A stretch of DNA of 41,205 nucleotides from CAYJPA01 sp964371945. Lineage in GTDB: Bacteria > Chloroflexota > Chloroflexia > Thermomicrobiales > UBA6265. This document shows, piece by piece, positions 17,473 to 24,431 of the stretch. The stretch is from the NCBI GenBank assembly GCA_964371945.1, contig CAYJPA010000052.1, forward strand, positions 1-41,205, read 5' to 3'. The notes beneath the pieces were generated by a model. That model did no database searches and was not told the origin of the DNA. It saw only the letters and a list, made by a program, of their open reading frames with translations. The position numbers and the translations under genes are program-made. Position 1 is the first letter of the stretch; every line of letters begins with the position of its first letter.

Positions 17473-18018
17473 TCAACTTCCTTCAGGTTCTTTGATCGCA
17501 GTGAGATCGGCCAGTAGGTAAAGTTGTTGGATTTCGTTGTAACCCGTGTAAACCACCTGAGTCAACTCGGCGTCAACGGGAACGCGGAAGGCAACGGAAC
17601 CCGTCACCTCTTCCCCAGGCAGAAGATTTCCGTCTACGAGGTCAGGTTTTTCAACCGTGGAACTGTCGCTACGTGACACATATCCGAGGCTGAACAACTG
17701 CCCGTATGAATCAAGAACGAAGAAATTATACGTGACGAATTCAAACGGTCGTTTACCAGTTACTTCAATCTTGATCGTTGCTAAGACATACCGTTCGTCT
17801 TGTTGCGGTTCACCATAATCTGACCAATCTTCGAATGGATCGGTAAACTCAGTAACAGTAATTTCGGCAGCTTCCTGACCCTCCGCGTTATAAATTGTGA
17901 CTGGCTTTCCGACCTTATTGCTACCAACCTTAGCGGCATCAACAAGGTGAGTCGGGCCGAGAGCAACAAAGAGCCCCAGCAAGCAAACACAGAAGATCGA
18001 TCCTCGCAGCTTGGACAT
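17473..18018 (-). CDS. Secreted DUF4352-like (immunoglobulin-fold) protein
   Basis: The 181-residue product has a signal peptide (basic start, FCVCLLGLFVALG core, likely cut after residue 28 or so), then a beta-rich domain. The pattern KVGKPVTIYN ... YVLATIKIEVTGKRPFEF ... FFVLDSYGQLFSLG ... GNLLPGEEVTGSVAFRVP is typical of DUF4352/telokin-like extracellular domains. The function is unknown; such proteins are often surface-exposed. I chose ATG 18018 because the signal peptide begins there and an AAGGAG lies upstream, although spaced at about 12 bases; the frame extends to 18108. Base composition is visibly more AT-rich than neighbouring genes, hinting at acquisition. The MITE-like element lies 108 bases upstream. 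Confidence 0.75.
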   Translation of the reverse strand: MSKLRGSIFCVCLLGLFVALGPTHLVDAAKVGSNKVGKPVTIYNAEGQEAAEITVTEFTDPFEDWSDYGEPQQDERYVLATIKIEVTGKRPFEFVTYNFFVLDSYGQLFSLGYVSRSDSSTVEKPDLVDGNLLPGEEVTGSVAFRVPVDAELTQVVYTGYNEIQQLYLLADLTAIKEPEGS

Positions 18019-18126
18019 TTCACCCTCGCTCCTTTTGGAACACAGATCCAGTTGCATACGATCCATGGAAATCGTTTGCATTGTCGCGCCAACTGGCCGA
18101 GTATTCAATACATCCCCATGTGTCGC

Positions 18127-18372
18127 CAGGGCTATCGCATCTAATTATGGAAAGTCGATGATCAGGTTTGGTCGTCGGTTTGCTCTTCTCGGGCCGAATT
18201 GCTCACCCAACGAACAAAATCTACGATCCCAGATCGGCTGAACAGCGAGCTAATCAATCAATTTCTGACTTTTGTGCGCCGATTTCGCCGGGTAACAGTG
18301 CTACGACATGAAACCACCGCCCGCGGTTGCCAGTTTTGCCAGTTTTGAGCAGATTTAGATGCGATAGCCCTG
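18127..18372 (+). mobile_element. MITE-like element, copy 1 (246 bp, 18-bp terminal inverted repeats)
   Basis: It is bounded by CAGGGCTATCGCATCTAA at 18127-18144 and its exact complement ending at 18372. A second copy lies inverted at 33771-34015. The first 129 bases of this copy match that one with three mismatches; the middle diverges, then the ends match again. It encodes no transposase, so it must be mobilised in trans. I see no target duplication around this copy, which suggests later rearrangement of one flank. Confidence 0.85.
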
Positions 18373-18553
18373 GGGCCGAAGTGCCAGGAGTTGACATGTA
18401 AGCGGCGATCGTATCAGCAGCTTCGGAGACTGCCTCGCGAACGGCAATAGTTTCCTTGTAGCCGACTACCACGTCTTTGGCTTTGTGACGATGATTTTGC
18501 CACTCTCGTCAGCGACTGGATCTGAAAAATAGGAAGATGCAAGCAGCTTCGAG
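18373..18553 (-). pseudogene. Coding-like remnant of unknown family truncated at the MITE
   Basis: On the minus strand one frame reads KAKDVVVGYKETIAVREA and continues VSEAADTIAAYMSTPGTSAP up to the element edge. Just upstream a second frame (LLASSYFSDPVADESGKIIV) is open until a TAG. The two could be one gene split by a frameshift. No family is recognised and this may be chance. Confidence 0.25.
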
Positions 18554-19012
18554 TTGATCGGACTGGATGACGCCGCAACCCTGTCGCTCCGTCAGGCTCC
18601 ATACATCGATGCTGGGAAAATCGCCTGCAGTCGCGACACTCGCATCTTTCTCCGACGCATCCTGCCTGCTTCGTTGCTCACTGCACTCACCCGATTCGGC
18701 GCCGTCTTCACCTCGGCTGTGACGGCGGAAACGACCATTTCATTTCTCGGTCTGAGCACTTCGTCTCAAGTGGCGTCATGGGGCGGAATGATCAACGACA
18801 CACGGGTCTACATGCTCCTGGCGCCTCGGGCCGTGCTCTTTCCCGGTCTTGCACTGGTCCTGACGCTGCTCATTCTCGGCCTGCTCGGCAATGGTTTGCG
18901 CAACTACCTGGATCCGCGAATTGCGGCTCTGCTCCCTGAAACGGAGGACACCATAAAGGTCCGCGCGTGGCGAGAACCGGTATCGCGATATCGCTCAAAC
19001 ACTCATTATTGA
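18554..19012 (+). pseudogene. Truncated DppC-type ABC permease
   Basis: From about 18580 the frame encodes only the C-terminal third of an oligopeptide-type permease. It has an EAA-like loop (YIDAGKIACSRDTRIFLRRILP), then SFLGLSTSSQVASWGGMINDT and the terminal LLGNGLRNYLDPRI. An intact DppC (30090-31034) needs about 180 more residues at the N-terminus, which are missing; no start or upstream partner genes exist. It is not a recent copy of the intact dppC, as the sequences differ throughout. Confidence 0.8.
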
Positions 19013-19053
19013 TGATTTCATCATGACTCGAAGCGTCAGCGCGACGCTATCAT
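19010..19053 (+). promoter_or_regulatory. Palindromes and -10-like box upstream of the 40-codon ORF/acyl-CoA dehydrogenase pair
   Basis: TGATGATTTCATCA (19010-19023) is a 6-bp-arm palindrome. AGCGTC/GACGCT (19032-19037/19043-19048) follows, abutting TATCAT (19048-19053). A repressor site at a promoter is plausible. No good -35 element is visible. Confidence 0.35.
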
Positions 19054-19103
19054 TCTCCGAACCTGATCGCTGAACGCGAATACGAATCGTCGGGAGACCC
19101 CGA

Positions 19104-19226
19104 ATGGCCGCCCGTGTTTCATTCATCACCGAGCCTGAGCGGCAAAGAGTTAGCATTCACCGACCGCTTGATCACTTCAATCAGGTGAACTTTGGGACTA
19201 TGGAAATGGCTGGGACAACGCGATGA
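19104..19226 (+). CDS. Small 40-residue protein coupled to acyl-CoA dehydrogenase
   Basis: ATG 19104 is preceded by GGGAG at 7 bases. The frame ends in TGA at 19224-19226, overlapping the acyl-CoA dehydrogenase ATG as ATGA. The product starts MAARVSFITEPERQRVSIHR and ends EMAGTTR. It has no signal peptide, membrane helix or cysteine motif, and I do not recognise it. The dehydrogenase itself has only a poor ribosome site, so this ORF may serve as a translational leader; it could also be the start of a decayed gene. Confidence 0.5.
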   Translation: MAARVSFITEPERQRVSIHRPLDHFNQVNFGTMEMAGTTR

Positions 19227-20395
19227 CAACGATCGATTCAGTACTTCAGGCCGCTCGAGCTCATTGCGAGGAGGTCGTCAAACCCGGGATTGACGGCTGG
19301 AATAAGCGCGCAATTTGGCCCCGAGATGCCTGGGACAGGGCCGCGTCGCTTGGCCTGACCAGTCTCTTCTGCCCGGAGGAATTCGGAGGTCAGGGCCTGT
19401 CGCCCGGCGACGGCATCCGCGTCTATGAAGAATTGGGAAAAGGCGACGGCGCATACGCCTTCGCGCTCTCGATGCACAACATCTGCGGTTACGCGGTCTG
19501 CGGATTCGCAACCGAATCGTTCAAGCGGCAGTGGGCGCGCGAGCTGACGTCCGGCCGGAAGATCGCGAATTTCTCGCTGACCGAGCCGCAATCTGGCTCC
19601 GACGCGGCCACGATGCACACCCGTGCCCGCATCAATGGCGACGGCACCTGGACGATCAGCGGAGCCAAAGCCTGGGTAACCCTCGCGGGTGAAGCCGATC
19701 TCTATCTGACCGTCGTCAAAACATCGGATGAGCCGGGCCACCAGGACATGGCGATGATCGCCATTCCCGCCGGTACGAGCGGTTTGAGATTCGGTCCGCG
19801 TTACGAAACGGCGTCGTATCGCTTCCTGCCGATCGGCGAGATGTACCTTGATGACGTGACGGTGCCCGAGGAGAACATCATCCTGCCACCCGGCAAGGGA
19901 TTGCAGGGTTCGTTGATGGCGATCGACATCGCGCGCGTTTCGATTGCCGCCGGTTGTTGCGGCCTGATGGAGTCGGCGCTCGACACCGCGCTCGCATACT
20001 CCAGCCGGCGCAAGATGTTCGGCGGCGTCACGCTGGACCTCGAAGGGATTCAGTGGATGTTGGGCGAGGTCGCCACCGATCTCGAGCTCTCGCGATTGCT
20101 CTATCGCGCCGCGGCGAGTGCGCTCGGCACGCCCGAGGGACCGCTCCTGGCCGCTCACGCCAAGCGCTTCGTGCCCGACGCGGCGGTCAAAGCGGCCAAT
20201 ACCTGCATCCAGGTTCTCGGCGGGATGGGGTTACTCGAATCCTACGGACTCGATCGACTCAGCCGGGTTGCCCAAATGATGCGCATCGTGGACGGCACAA
20301 CCGAGATCTCGCGTGTCGTCATCGGCCGGGCATTGAAAAAGCGGGCGGCCGGGCTGCCCGCGATTCCAGTTCCAAAAGGATATGGCGAAGCGTGA
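19223..20395 (+). CDS. Acyl-CoA dehydrogenase family protein
   Basis: An FAD-dependent enzyme predicted to form the alpha-beta double bond in an acyl-CoA. The 390-residue product has the helical N-terminal domain, the FAD/substrate signature FSLTEPQSGSDAA (about residues 116-128), the middle beta domain with ISGAKAWVT, and the C-terminal helical domain with CIQVLGGMGLLESYGLDRL. At the usual catalytic Glu position (YEGT in MCAD) this protein has IVDGT, so the base may be Asp or come from another helix. Substrate is unknown. It overlaps the preceding 40-codon ORF by four bases and converges with a flavoenzyme. Confidence 0.92.
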   Translation: MTTIDSVLQAARAHCEEVVKPGIDGWNKRAIWPRDAWDRAASLGLTSLFCPEEFGGQGLSPGDGIRVYEELGKGDGAYAFALSMHNICGYAVCGFATESFKRQWARELTSGRKIANFSLTEPQSGSDAATMHTRARINGDGTWTISGAKAWVTLAGEADLYLTVVKTSDEPGHQDMAMIAIPAGTSGLRFGPRYETASYRFLPIGEMYLDDVTVPEENIILPPGKGLQGSLMAIDIARVSIAAGCCGLMESALDTALAYSSRRKMFGGVTLDLEGIQWMLGEVATDLELSRLLYRAAASALGTPEGPLLAAHAKRFVPDAAVKAANTCIQVLGGMGLLESYGLDRLSRVAQMMRIVDGTTEISRVVIGRALKKRAAGLPAIPVPKGYGEA

Positions 20396-20400
20396 TGGAT

Positions 20401-20427
20401 GGGCCGCCCGGGTAATTCAGGCGGCCC
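20401..20427. terminator. Bidirectional hairpin between convergent genes
   Basis: GGGCCGCC (20401-20408) pairs with GGCGGCCC (20420-20427) across an 11-base loop. It starts 6 bases after the acyl-CoA dehydrogenase stop and overlaps the last codons of the opposing gene. It lacks a T-run on either side. Confidence 0.5.
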
Positions 20428-21775
20428 GCACGCGGTCATGCTGCTTCCGCGGTCGAATGTTCTGGTTGAACCGGAAGAAGTTCGTCGGATCGTACTTGCC
20501 CTTGACTTCGGCAAGCCGCTCGTACGTGCCCGCGGGATAAGCTTCCCGGATTCGATCCGCTCCCTCGCGCTCGAGGAAGTTCACGTAGACGCCCGAGCCT
20601 TCATGCCGGACTGACTGCCAGAGCGACTCTGTCCATCCCTGATGGATGGAAGCATCCTCGGCGGCATCCAGCCAAACGCGGATGATCGCGAACATGTACT
20701 TCTGCGTCCGATGCGCGAACGCGGTGTCTCCGGCGCCGGCTCGGCCCATCGCCCCGCCCAGACCACGAAGGTGAACCATGGCAAAGGGCGATGTCGCGGT
20801 CTCCAGCGCGGCCAAGGACTTGTCGATCAGGTCGTCGCTCAGTTCGTCGGCGAACATCGACCGGAGCGAAACGCCGTGCGGCATCGCCTGGTGCGCCGTG
20901 AAGTTGTAGATCGCAGAATATGGCATCGGACCCACCGCATCTGCCACCGGCGTTGCTAGAGCGCGCAACGGAGCCAGCGCCTTCTCCCCATCTTCGATGC
21001 TGCCGGTCCAGGTGACCAGGATGGAGAGCACCAGCTCGCCTACTCGTTCTTGCGGCACATAAGGCGCGGGAGGTGCGTGCATGATGTTGGCGATCGTGGT
21101 CAGGTCTTCGGGCGCGGTTGCAACGTAGTCGAGGTAGCCGCGAATGACCTCTTTGGTGGCCGGCAACATGAGGTCGCCACCCAGGATCAACTTGACGTCA
21201 GCCAGATGGAACGTGAACTCGGTGATGATGCCGAAGTTACCGCCGCCGCCGCGGATTGCCCAGAAGAGATCGTCATGCTCTTCCGCGCTCGCGGTCACAA
21301 TCTCGCCGGATGCGGTCACAACCTCGGCCGACAGCAGGTTGTCGATCGCCAGTCCATATTTGCGGACCATGAACCCGATCCCGCCACCGGTCGTCAATCC
21401 GCCGATCCCGACGGACTGGGTGTCGCCGGTCGAGAGCGCAAGACCGTGCTCGCCCGCCGGACCCGCCAGATCGCCCGAAGTCGCTCCACCCTGCACCCGC
21501 GCGATCCGCGCCTCGGGATCGATCCTGACCGCTTTCATCGAAGTGAGATCGACGACGACCGCGCCATCGACAACGCTGAAGTGACCCAGGCTGTGACCGC
21601 CGCTACGGACGGATAACGCGAAATCACGCTCGCGGGCGAATTTGACGGTCGTCGCGACGTCCTGGGCGTTCGCCGGCCGCACGATCGCCTGCGGTCGTCG
21701 ATCCATCTGGATATTGATCGTCTTCCGGGCTGTTTCATACTCGAGATCGCCGGGCACAATGAGCTGACCGGTCAA
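20417..21775 (-). CDS. FAD-linked oxidoreductase, berberine-bridge-enzyme/PCMH type
   Basis: The 452-residue product (from TTG 21775) has a PCMH FAD-binding domain with VRSGGHSLGHFSV (the His is the usual 8-alpha FAD attachment site), a GGGIGFMVRKYGLAIDNLL block, RGGGGNFGIIT, and the BBE C-terminus DPTNFFRFNQNI. The second FAD-linking Cys seen in bicovalent members appears absent. Substrates of such oxidases are often sugars or small secondary metabolites. The start is uncertain: the frame stays open to a TTG at 21871 but without a ribosome site. TTG 21775 overlaps the stop of an upstream ORF (TTGA), which suits coupling. Confidence 0.88.
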   Translation of the reverse strand: MTGQLIVPGDLEYETARKTINIQMDRRPQAIVRPANAQDVATTVKFARERDFALSVRSGGHSLGHFSVVDGAVVVDLTSMKAVRIDPEARIARVQGGATSGDLAGPAGEHGLALSTGDTQSVGIGGLTTGGGIGFMVRKYGLAIDNLLSAEVVTASGEIVTASAEEHDDLFWAIRGGGGNFGIITEFTFHLADVKLILGGDLMLPATKEVIRGYLDYVATAPEDLTTIANIMHAPPAPYVPQERVGELVLSILVTWTGSIEDGEKALAPLRALATPVADAVGPMPYSAIYNFTAHQAMPHGVSLRSMFADELSDDLIDKSLAALETATSPFAMVHLRGLGGAMGRAGAGDTAFAHRTQKYMFAIIRVWLDAAEDASIHQGWTESLWQSVRHEGSGVYVNFLEREGADRIREAYPAGTYERLAEVKGKYDPTNFFRFNQNIRPRKQHDRVRAA

Positions 21776-21855
21776 TGCGAGCCAAGGAGATCGATTGGAC
21801 GCGTGGCCGATGCCGCCGCGCGCGAAGAGAGAGTGGAAAGCGATTCCACGACCAT
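21772..21855 (-). other. 27-codon ORF before the FAD oxidoreductase (leader peptide or frameshifted N-terminus)
   Basis: ATG 21855 is preceded by AAGGAAA and opens a frame MVVESLSTLSSRAAASATRP ending at TGA 21772, four bases into the oxidoreductase start. Its last residues (IDLLGSH) run smoothly, with a one-base shift, into LTGQLIVPGD of the enzyme. It is therefore either a leader for coupled translation or the true N-terminus separated by a frameshift. Confidence 0.4.
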
Positions 21856-21875
21856 GACTATTTCCTTTCAACTTA

Positions 21876-22376
21876 GTCCAGGATGTCTTATTTGGCCCGT
21901 TCGCCTATTGCCGCGTTCCATGTACAACCGGCCGAATCCATCCGGCCGCACAATCAGAATCACACACCGGTTCCAGCTCGCATATCGGTTACTCAACGTA
22001 TTTGCCTATGCCTGAAGATTCGGAAGCCGGCTACGATGGATGACGTACGCTTCGCCTCAACCGTGGGGCGTGGCGATCCGCGGGTCGAACCAACACGGGA
22101 GCACCTCCCGCAATGCAGGGGCTCCGTACCCCGCCTGTCTCTCCGGGTCAAGCAACCGTGTCCATCCGCACCTCGTCGATCCCCGGATCGACCCGTTGGT
22201 ACGGAGCCCAACGGCAACGACCAGTTGAAACCAGATTCATCGAGACATGAATCGGCTTGGCCTTATGCCTGTGCCGCGATTCTCAAGCGAACCCTGCAAA
22301 TGCCACCGTCGCGTTCCCATCGTGTTACCCGGTATGATCCCCACATTGACTGATCGCCACCGAAAGGGAGACGAAC
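21876..22376. other. Spacer with repeats and a -10-like box
   Basis: No gene seen. The middle part (22070-22208) belongs to the interspersed repeat family. Near the right end TATGAT at 22333-22338 is a good -10 element for the oxidoreductase at 22377, with a start near 22345; its -35 is poor. Confidence 0.4.
22070..22208. repeat. Interspersed repeat family member (CTCCGTACC core)
   Basis: GGGGCTCCGTACCC lies at 22118-22131 and the complementary GGTACGGAGCC at 22198-22208, bracketing a near-palindrome GTCGATCC-CC-GGATCGAC. The region opens with CCGCGGGTCGA. Cores and palindrome match those at 15411-15537, but here they are arranged as an inverted pair, which could fold into a long stem. Confidence 0.6.
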
Positions 22377-23153
22377 TTGCCTGCAATTCGCGTCGGAATT
22401 CAAATTGCCCAGGAGCACGCAACATACGCGCAAATCCGGGATGCCTGGCTCCGCGTCGACGCCAGCGGCACCGATACGCTCTTCAATTGGGACCATTTCT
22501 TCCCGCTTTCGGGCGATCTGAACGGCGCCCATCTCGACAACTGGACCGCGCTCGGCGCAATGGCCGAGGTTACGAAACGGGTCCAAATCGGCTGCCTCGT
22601 GGCCGCCAACAGCTACCGCAATCCGCACTTGCTGGCCGATATGGCGCGCTCGCTCGACCACTTCTCCGGCGGACGCTTCATTCTCGGTATCGGCAGCGGC
22701 TGGAATCAGCGCGACTACGAGGAGTATGGCTACGAGTTCGGCACCGCGGCGTCGCGGCTTAAGGACTTTGACCGCGACATGCCGATCATCATCGACAGAC
22801 TTGCGAGACTGAATCCGGGGCCCGTGCAATCGCCCCTTCCGATCCTGATTGGCGGCGGTGGCGAGAAGGTAACGCTCCGCATCGTCGCCCAGCACGCAAC
22901 CATATGGAACGGACAGGGCGAGCCGGACGTCCTCGCCCGCAAAAACCGTATCCTCGATGAATGGTGCGCCAAAGTTGGGCGCGATCCCAGCGAGATCGAA
23001 CGCTCCGCACAAATCTTTGGGCCCCAGCTCGACAGACTCGACGAGTACTACGCCGGAGGCATCACCCATTTCATCTCTGCCGCCTCCGGCCCAAATTACG
23101 ACCTCACCGAGCTCCAAAAAATGATCGATTGGCGCGACAACAAATCCAGGTAA
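22377..23153 (+). CDS. LLM-class (F420-dependent type) oxidoreductase
   Basis: The 258-residue product is of luciferase-like monooxygenase fold: DTLFNWDHFFPLSGD near residue 35, VTKRVQIGCLVAANSYRNPHLLADMARSLDHFSGGRFILGIGSGWN (about 62-107), and PILIGGGGEK. The pattern after the barrel start (a GSGWN loop) is typical of F420-dependent members, which suit a Chloroflexota host, but FMN cannot be excluded. It is shorter than most family members (about 300-330). The start is TTG 22377, preceded by GGGAG at 7 bases. It converges on the DMT transporter. Confidence 0.88.
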   Translation: MPAIRVGIQIAQEHATYAQIRDAWLRVDASGTDTLFNWDHFFPLSGDLNGAHLDNWTALGAMAEVTKRVQIGCLVAANSYRNPHLLADMARSLDHFSGGRFILGIGSGWNQRDYEEYGYEFGTAASRLKDFDRDMPIIIDRLARLNPGPVQSPLPILIGGGGEKVTLRIVAQHATIWNGQGEPDVLARKNRILDEWCAKVGRDPSEIERSAQIFGPQLDRLDEYYAGGITHFISAASGPNYDLTELQKMIDWRDNKSR

Positions 23154-23312
23154 CAAACTCCGGCCGAAGCAGAGGTGCGCGAACTGCGGCGATCTTCCTT
23201 GAACCGCGATTCGCGCCTTTTTATGTCCATGAATCCACGGATCAAAGCTGCCATTATTCTGCATGTCCGCGAAGAAACGCGGCCGCCCGGTCAATCAAAC
23301 TCGAGCGGCGCC

Positions 23313-24242
23313 TCAACCTCGGTGACCAGCGCGAACGATCCCGAACACGCTCGCAACGACCACTGCCATCGCCACAACCTGATACGTCTCGACGGAATCG
23401 CCGAGAAATAACACCGCGAACAGCATGGTGATAACCGGTGAAGGTGTCGTGATCGAGCTTGCCAGTGAAACGTCGATCTGCTTGACCGCACGAAACCAAC
23501 AAAAAAGCTCCAGGTAGTAAACAATCCCCATGAAAATTGCGAACGTTTGAACCTCTGAATCGACAGCAGACCGAATGACGGCAGTAGGGCCCTCCGAAAC
23601 CAAAAGGACGAGACCGAGGAATACAGTGGAAATGATCAAGCGGGAAAAGACGACCTGATTCGCGGTGACACGCGTCGTGACAAGCACTTCCCTCAAGATC
23701 ACGTGCGCAACACTCCAAAGGAACGGCACCCCTAGCGAAAACAAAAACCAAATCGAAAAACCGGAGATCATCCATGTTCCGTTTGTTCCTAGAAAATAAA
23801 GAGCGCCAAGCATCAGGAGCGTGAGCAAGAGCTCTTGAGGCCGCTTCTTGCGGCCGAGAAAAATCGTCTCCCATAGGATTGCAAAAAGTGGATAGGCCTG
23901 TAGCGCGATCGCGAAGCTGATCGATCCTGCTTTCTCTACACCATGGACGTACATATAGGTTGAAGCCCCGAAAATGACGCCCGTCAAGACGACGAGCGTC
24001 CGCGCTCGACGTCCGAGGTTCGTGCCGTGGTCGTCGGTGCCCGGTTGTGCGCTGCGCGCCACTGCACGTTCGCGTGCGATTGCGGGCAATGAGCTGACCA
24101 GTTCCCAAAACGACAGAAAGAATGCGAACAGAAGCGCACTGGCCTCATCTGAGCGATTGGCGGAGATGATCGGCAGAGTCCCAAGCAGTACGAGGCAAGC
24201 AAGCGCAAGCGCTACGCCGGACGCGGGGGTCTTCGTTGTCAT
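23313..24242 (-). CDS. DMT-superfamily (EamA) transporter
   Basis: The 309-residue product has about ten predicted membrane helices in two EamA halves; the second ends VITMLFAVLFLGDSVETYQVVAMAVVVASVFGIV. Such carriers usually export amino acids or other metabolites. I chose ATG 24242, although the AAGGAG lies 12 bases away; the open frame reaches 24332. It is divergent from a MocR-type regulator, a common pairing in which the regulator controls the transporter. Base composition is more AT-rich than most of the window. Confidence 0.9.
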   Translation of the reverse strand: MTTKTPASGVALALACLVLLGTLPIISANRSDEASALLFAFFLSFWELVSSLPAIARERAVARSAQPGTDDHGTNLGRRARTLVVLTGVIFGASTYMYVHGVEKAGSISFAIALQAYPLFAILWETIFLGRKKRPQELLLTLLMLGALYFLGTNGTWMISGFSIWFLFSLGVPFLWSVAHVILREVLVTTRVTANQVVFSRLIISTVFLGLVLLVSEGPTAVIRSAVDSEVQTFAIFMGIVYYLELFCWFRAVKQIDVSLASSITTPSPVITMLFAVLFLGDSVETYQVVAMAVVVASVFGIVRAGHRG

Positions 24243-24313
24243 GCTGAGGACATTCTCCTTTGATCCGAGCGGGCCGAGAATGAATGTCATCGCGTGGAAC
24301 GAACTATATTGTA

Positions 24314-24342
24314 TTGATTGATATGAATCCATTCGCTAAAAT
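24314..24342 (+). promoter_or_regulatory. Promoter in the transporter/MocR divergent region
   Basis: TTGATT (24314-24319), a 17-base spacer and TAAAAT (24337-24342) point at the MocR gene, with a start near 24349. The intergenic region is strikingly AT-rich. A weaker reverse pair (TTGTAC/TTCATA) overlaps it toward the transporter, so the two promoters may be controlled together. Confidence 0.55.
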
Positions 24343-24431
24343 GAGTACAACTTCCGGAAATTGTATCCTATTCTCAAGTAGTCATCCCGAACACATTGCA
24401 TAGTCTCGCCGTGTGTGCGAACATTGTCATC

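Noticed and set aside
23205..23222. Possible terminator CGCG-ATT-CGCG-CC-TTTTT after the LLM oxidoreductase
   Set aside because: A four-pair stem is too short to call with confidence.
23254..24108. 284-codon minus-strand ORF in another frame of the transporter
   Set aside because: Lacks helices; the EamA frame is clearly the coding one.
24245..24257. Four-codon ORF overlapping the DMT transporter start
   Set aside because: Too short and its start is too close to the ribosome site to be translated with confidence.
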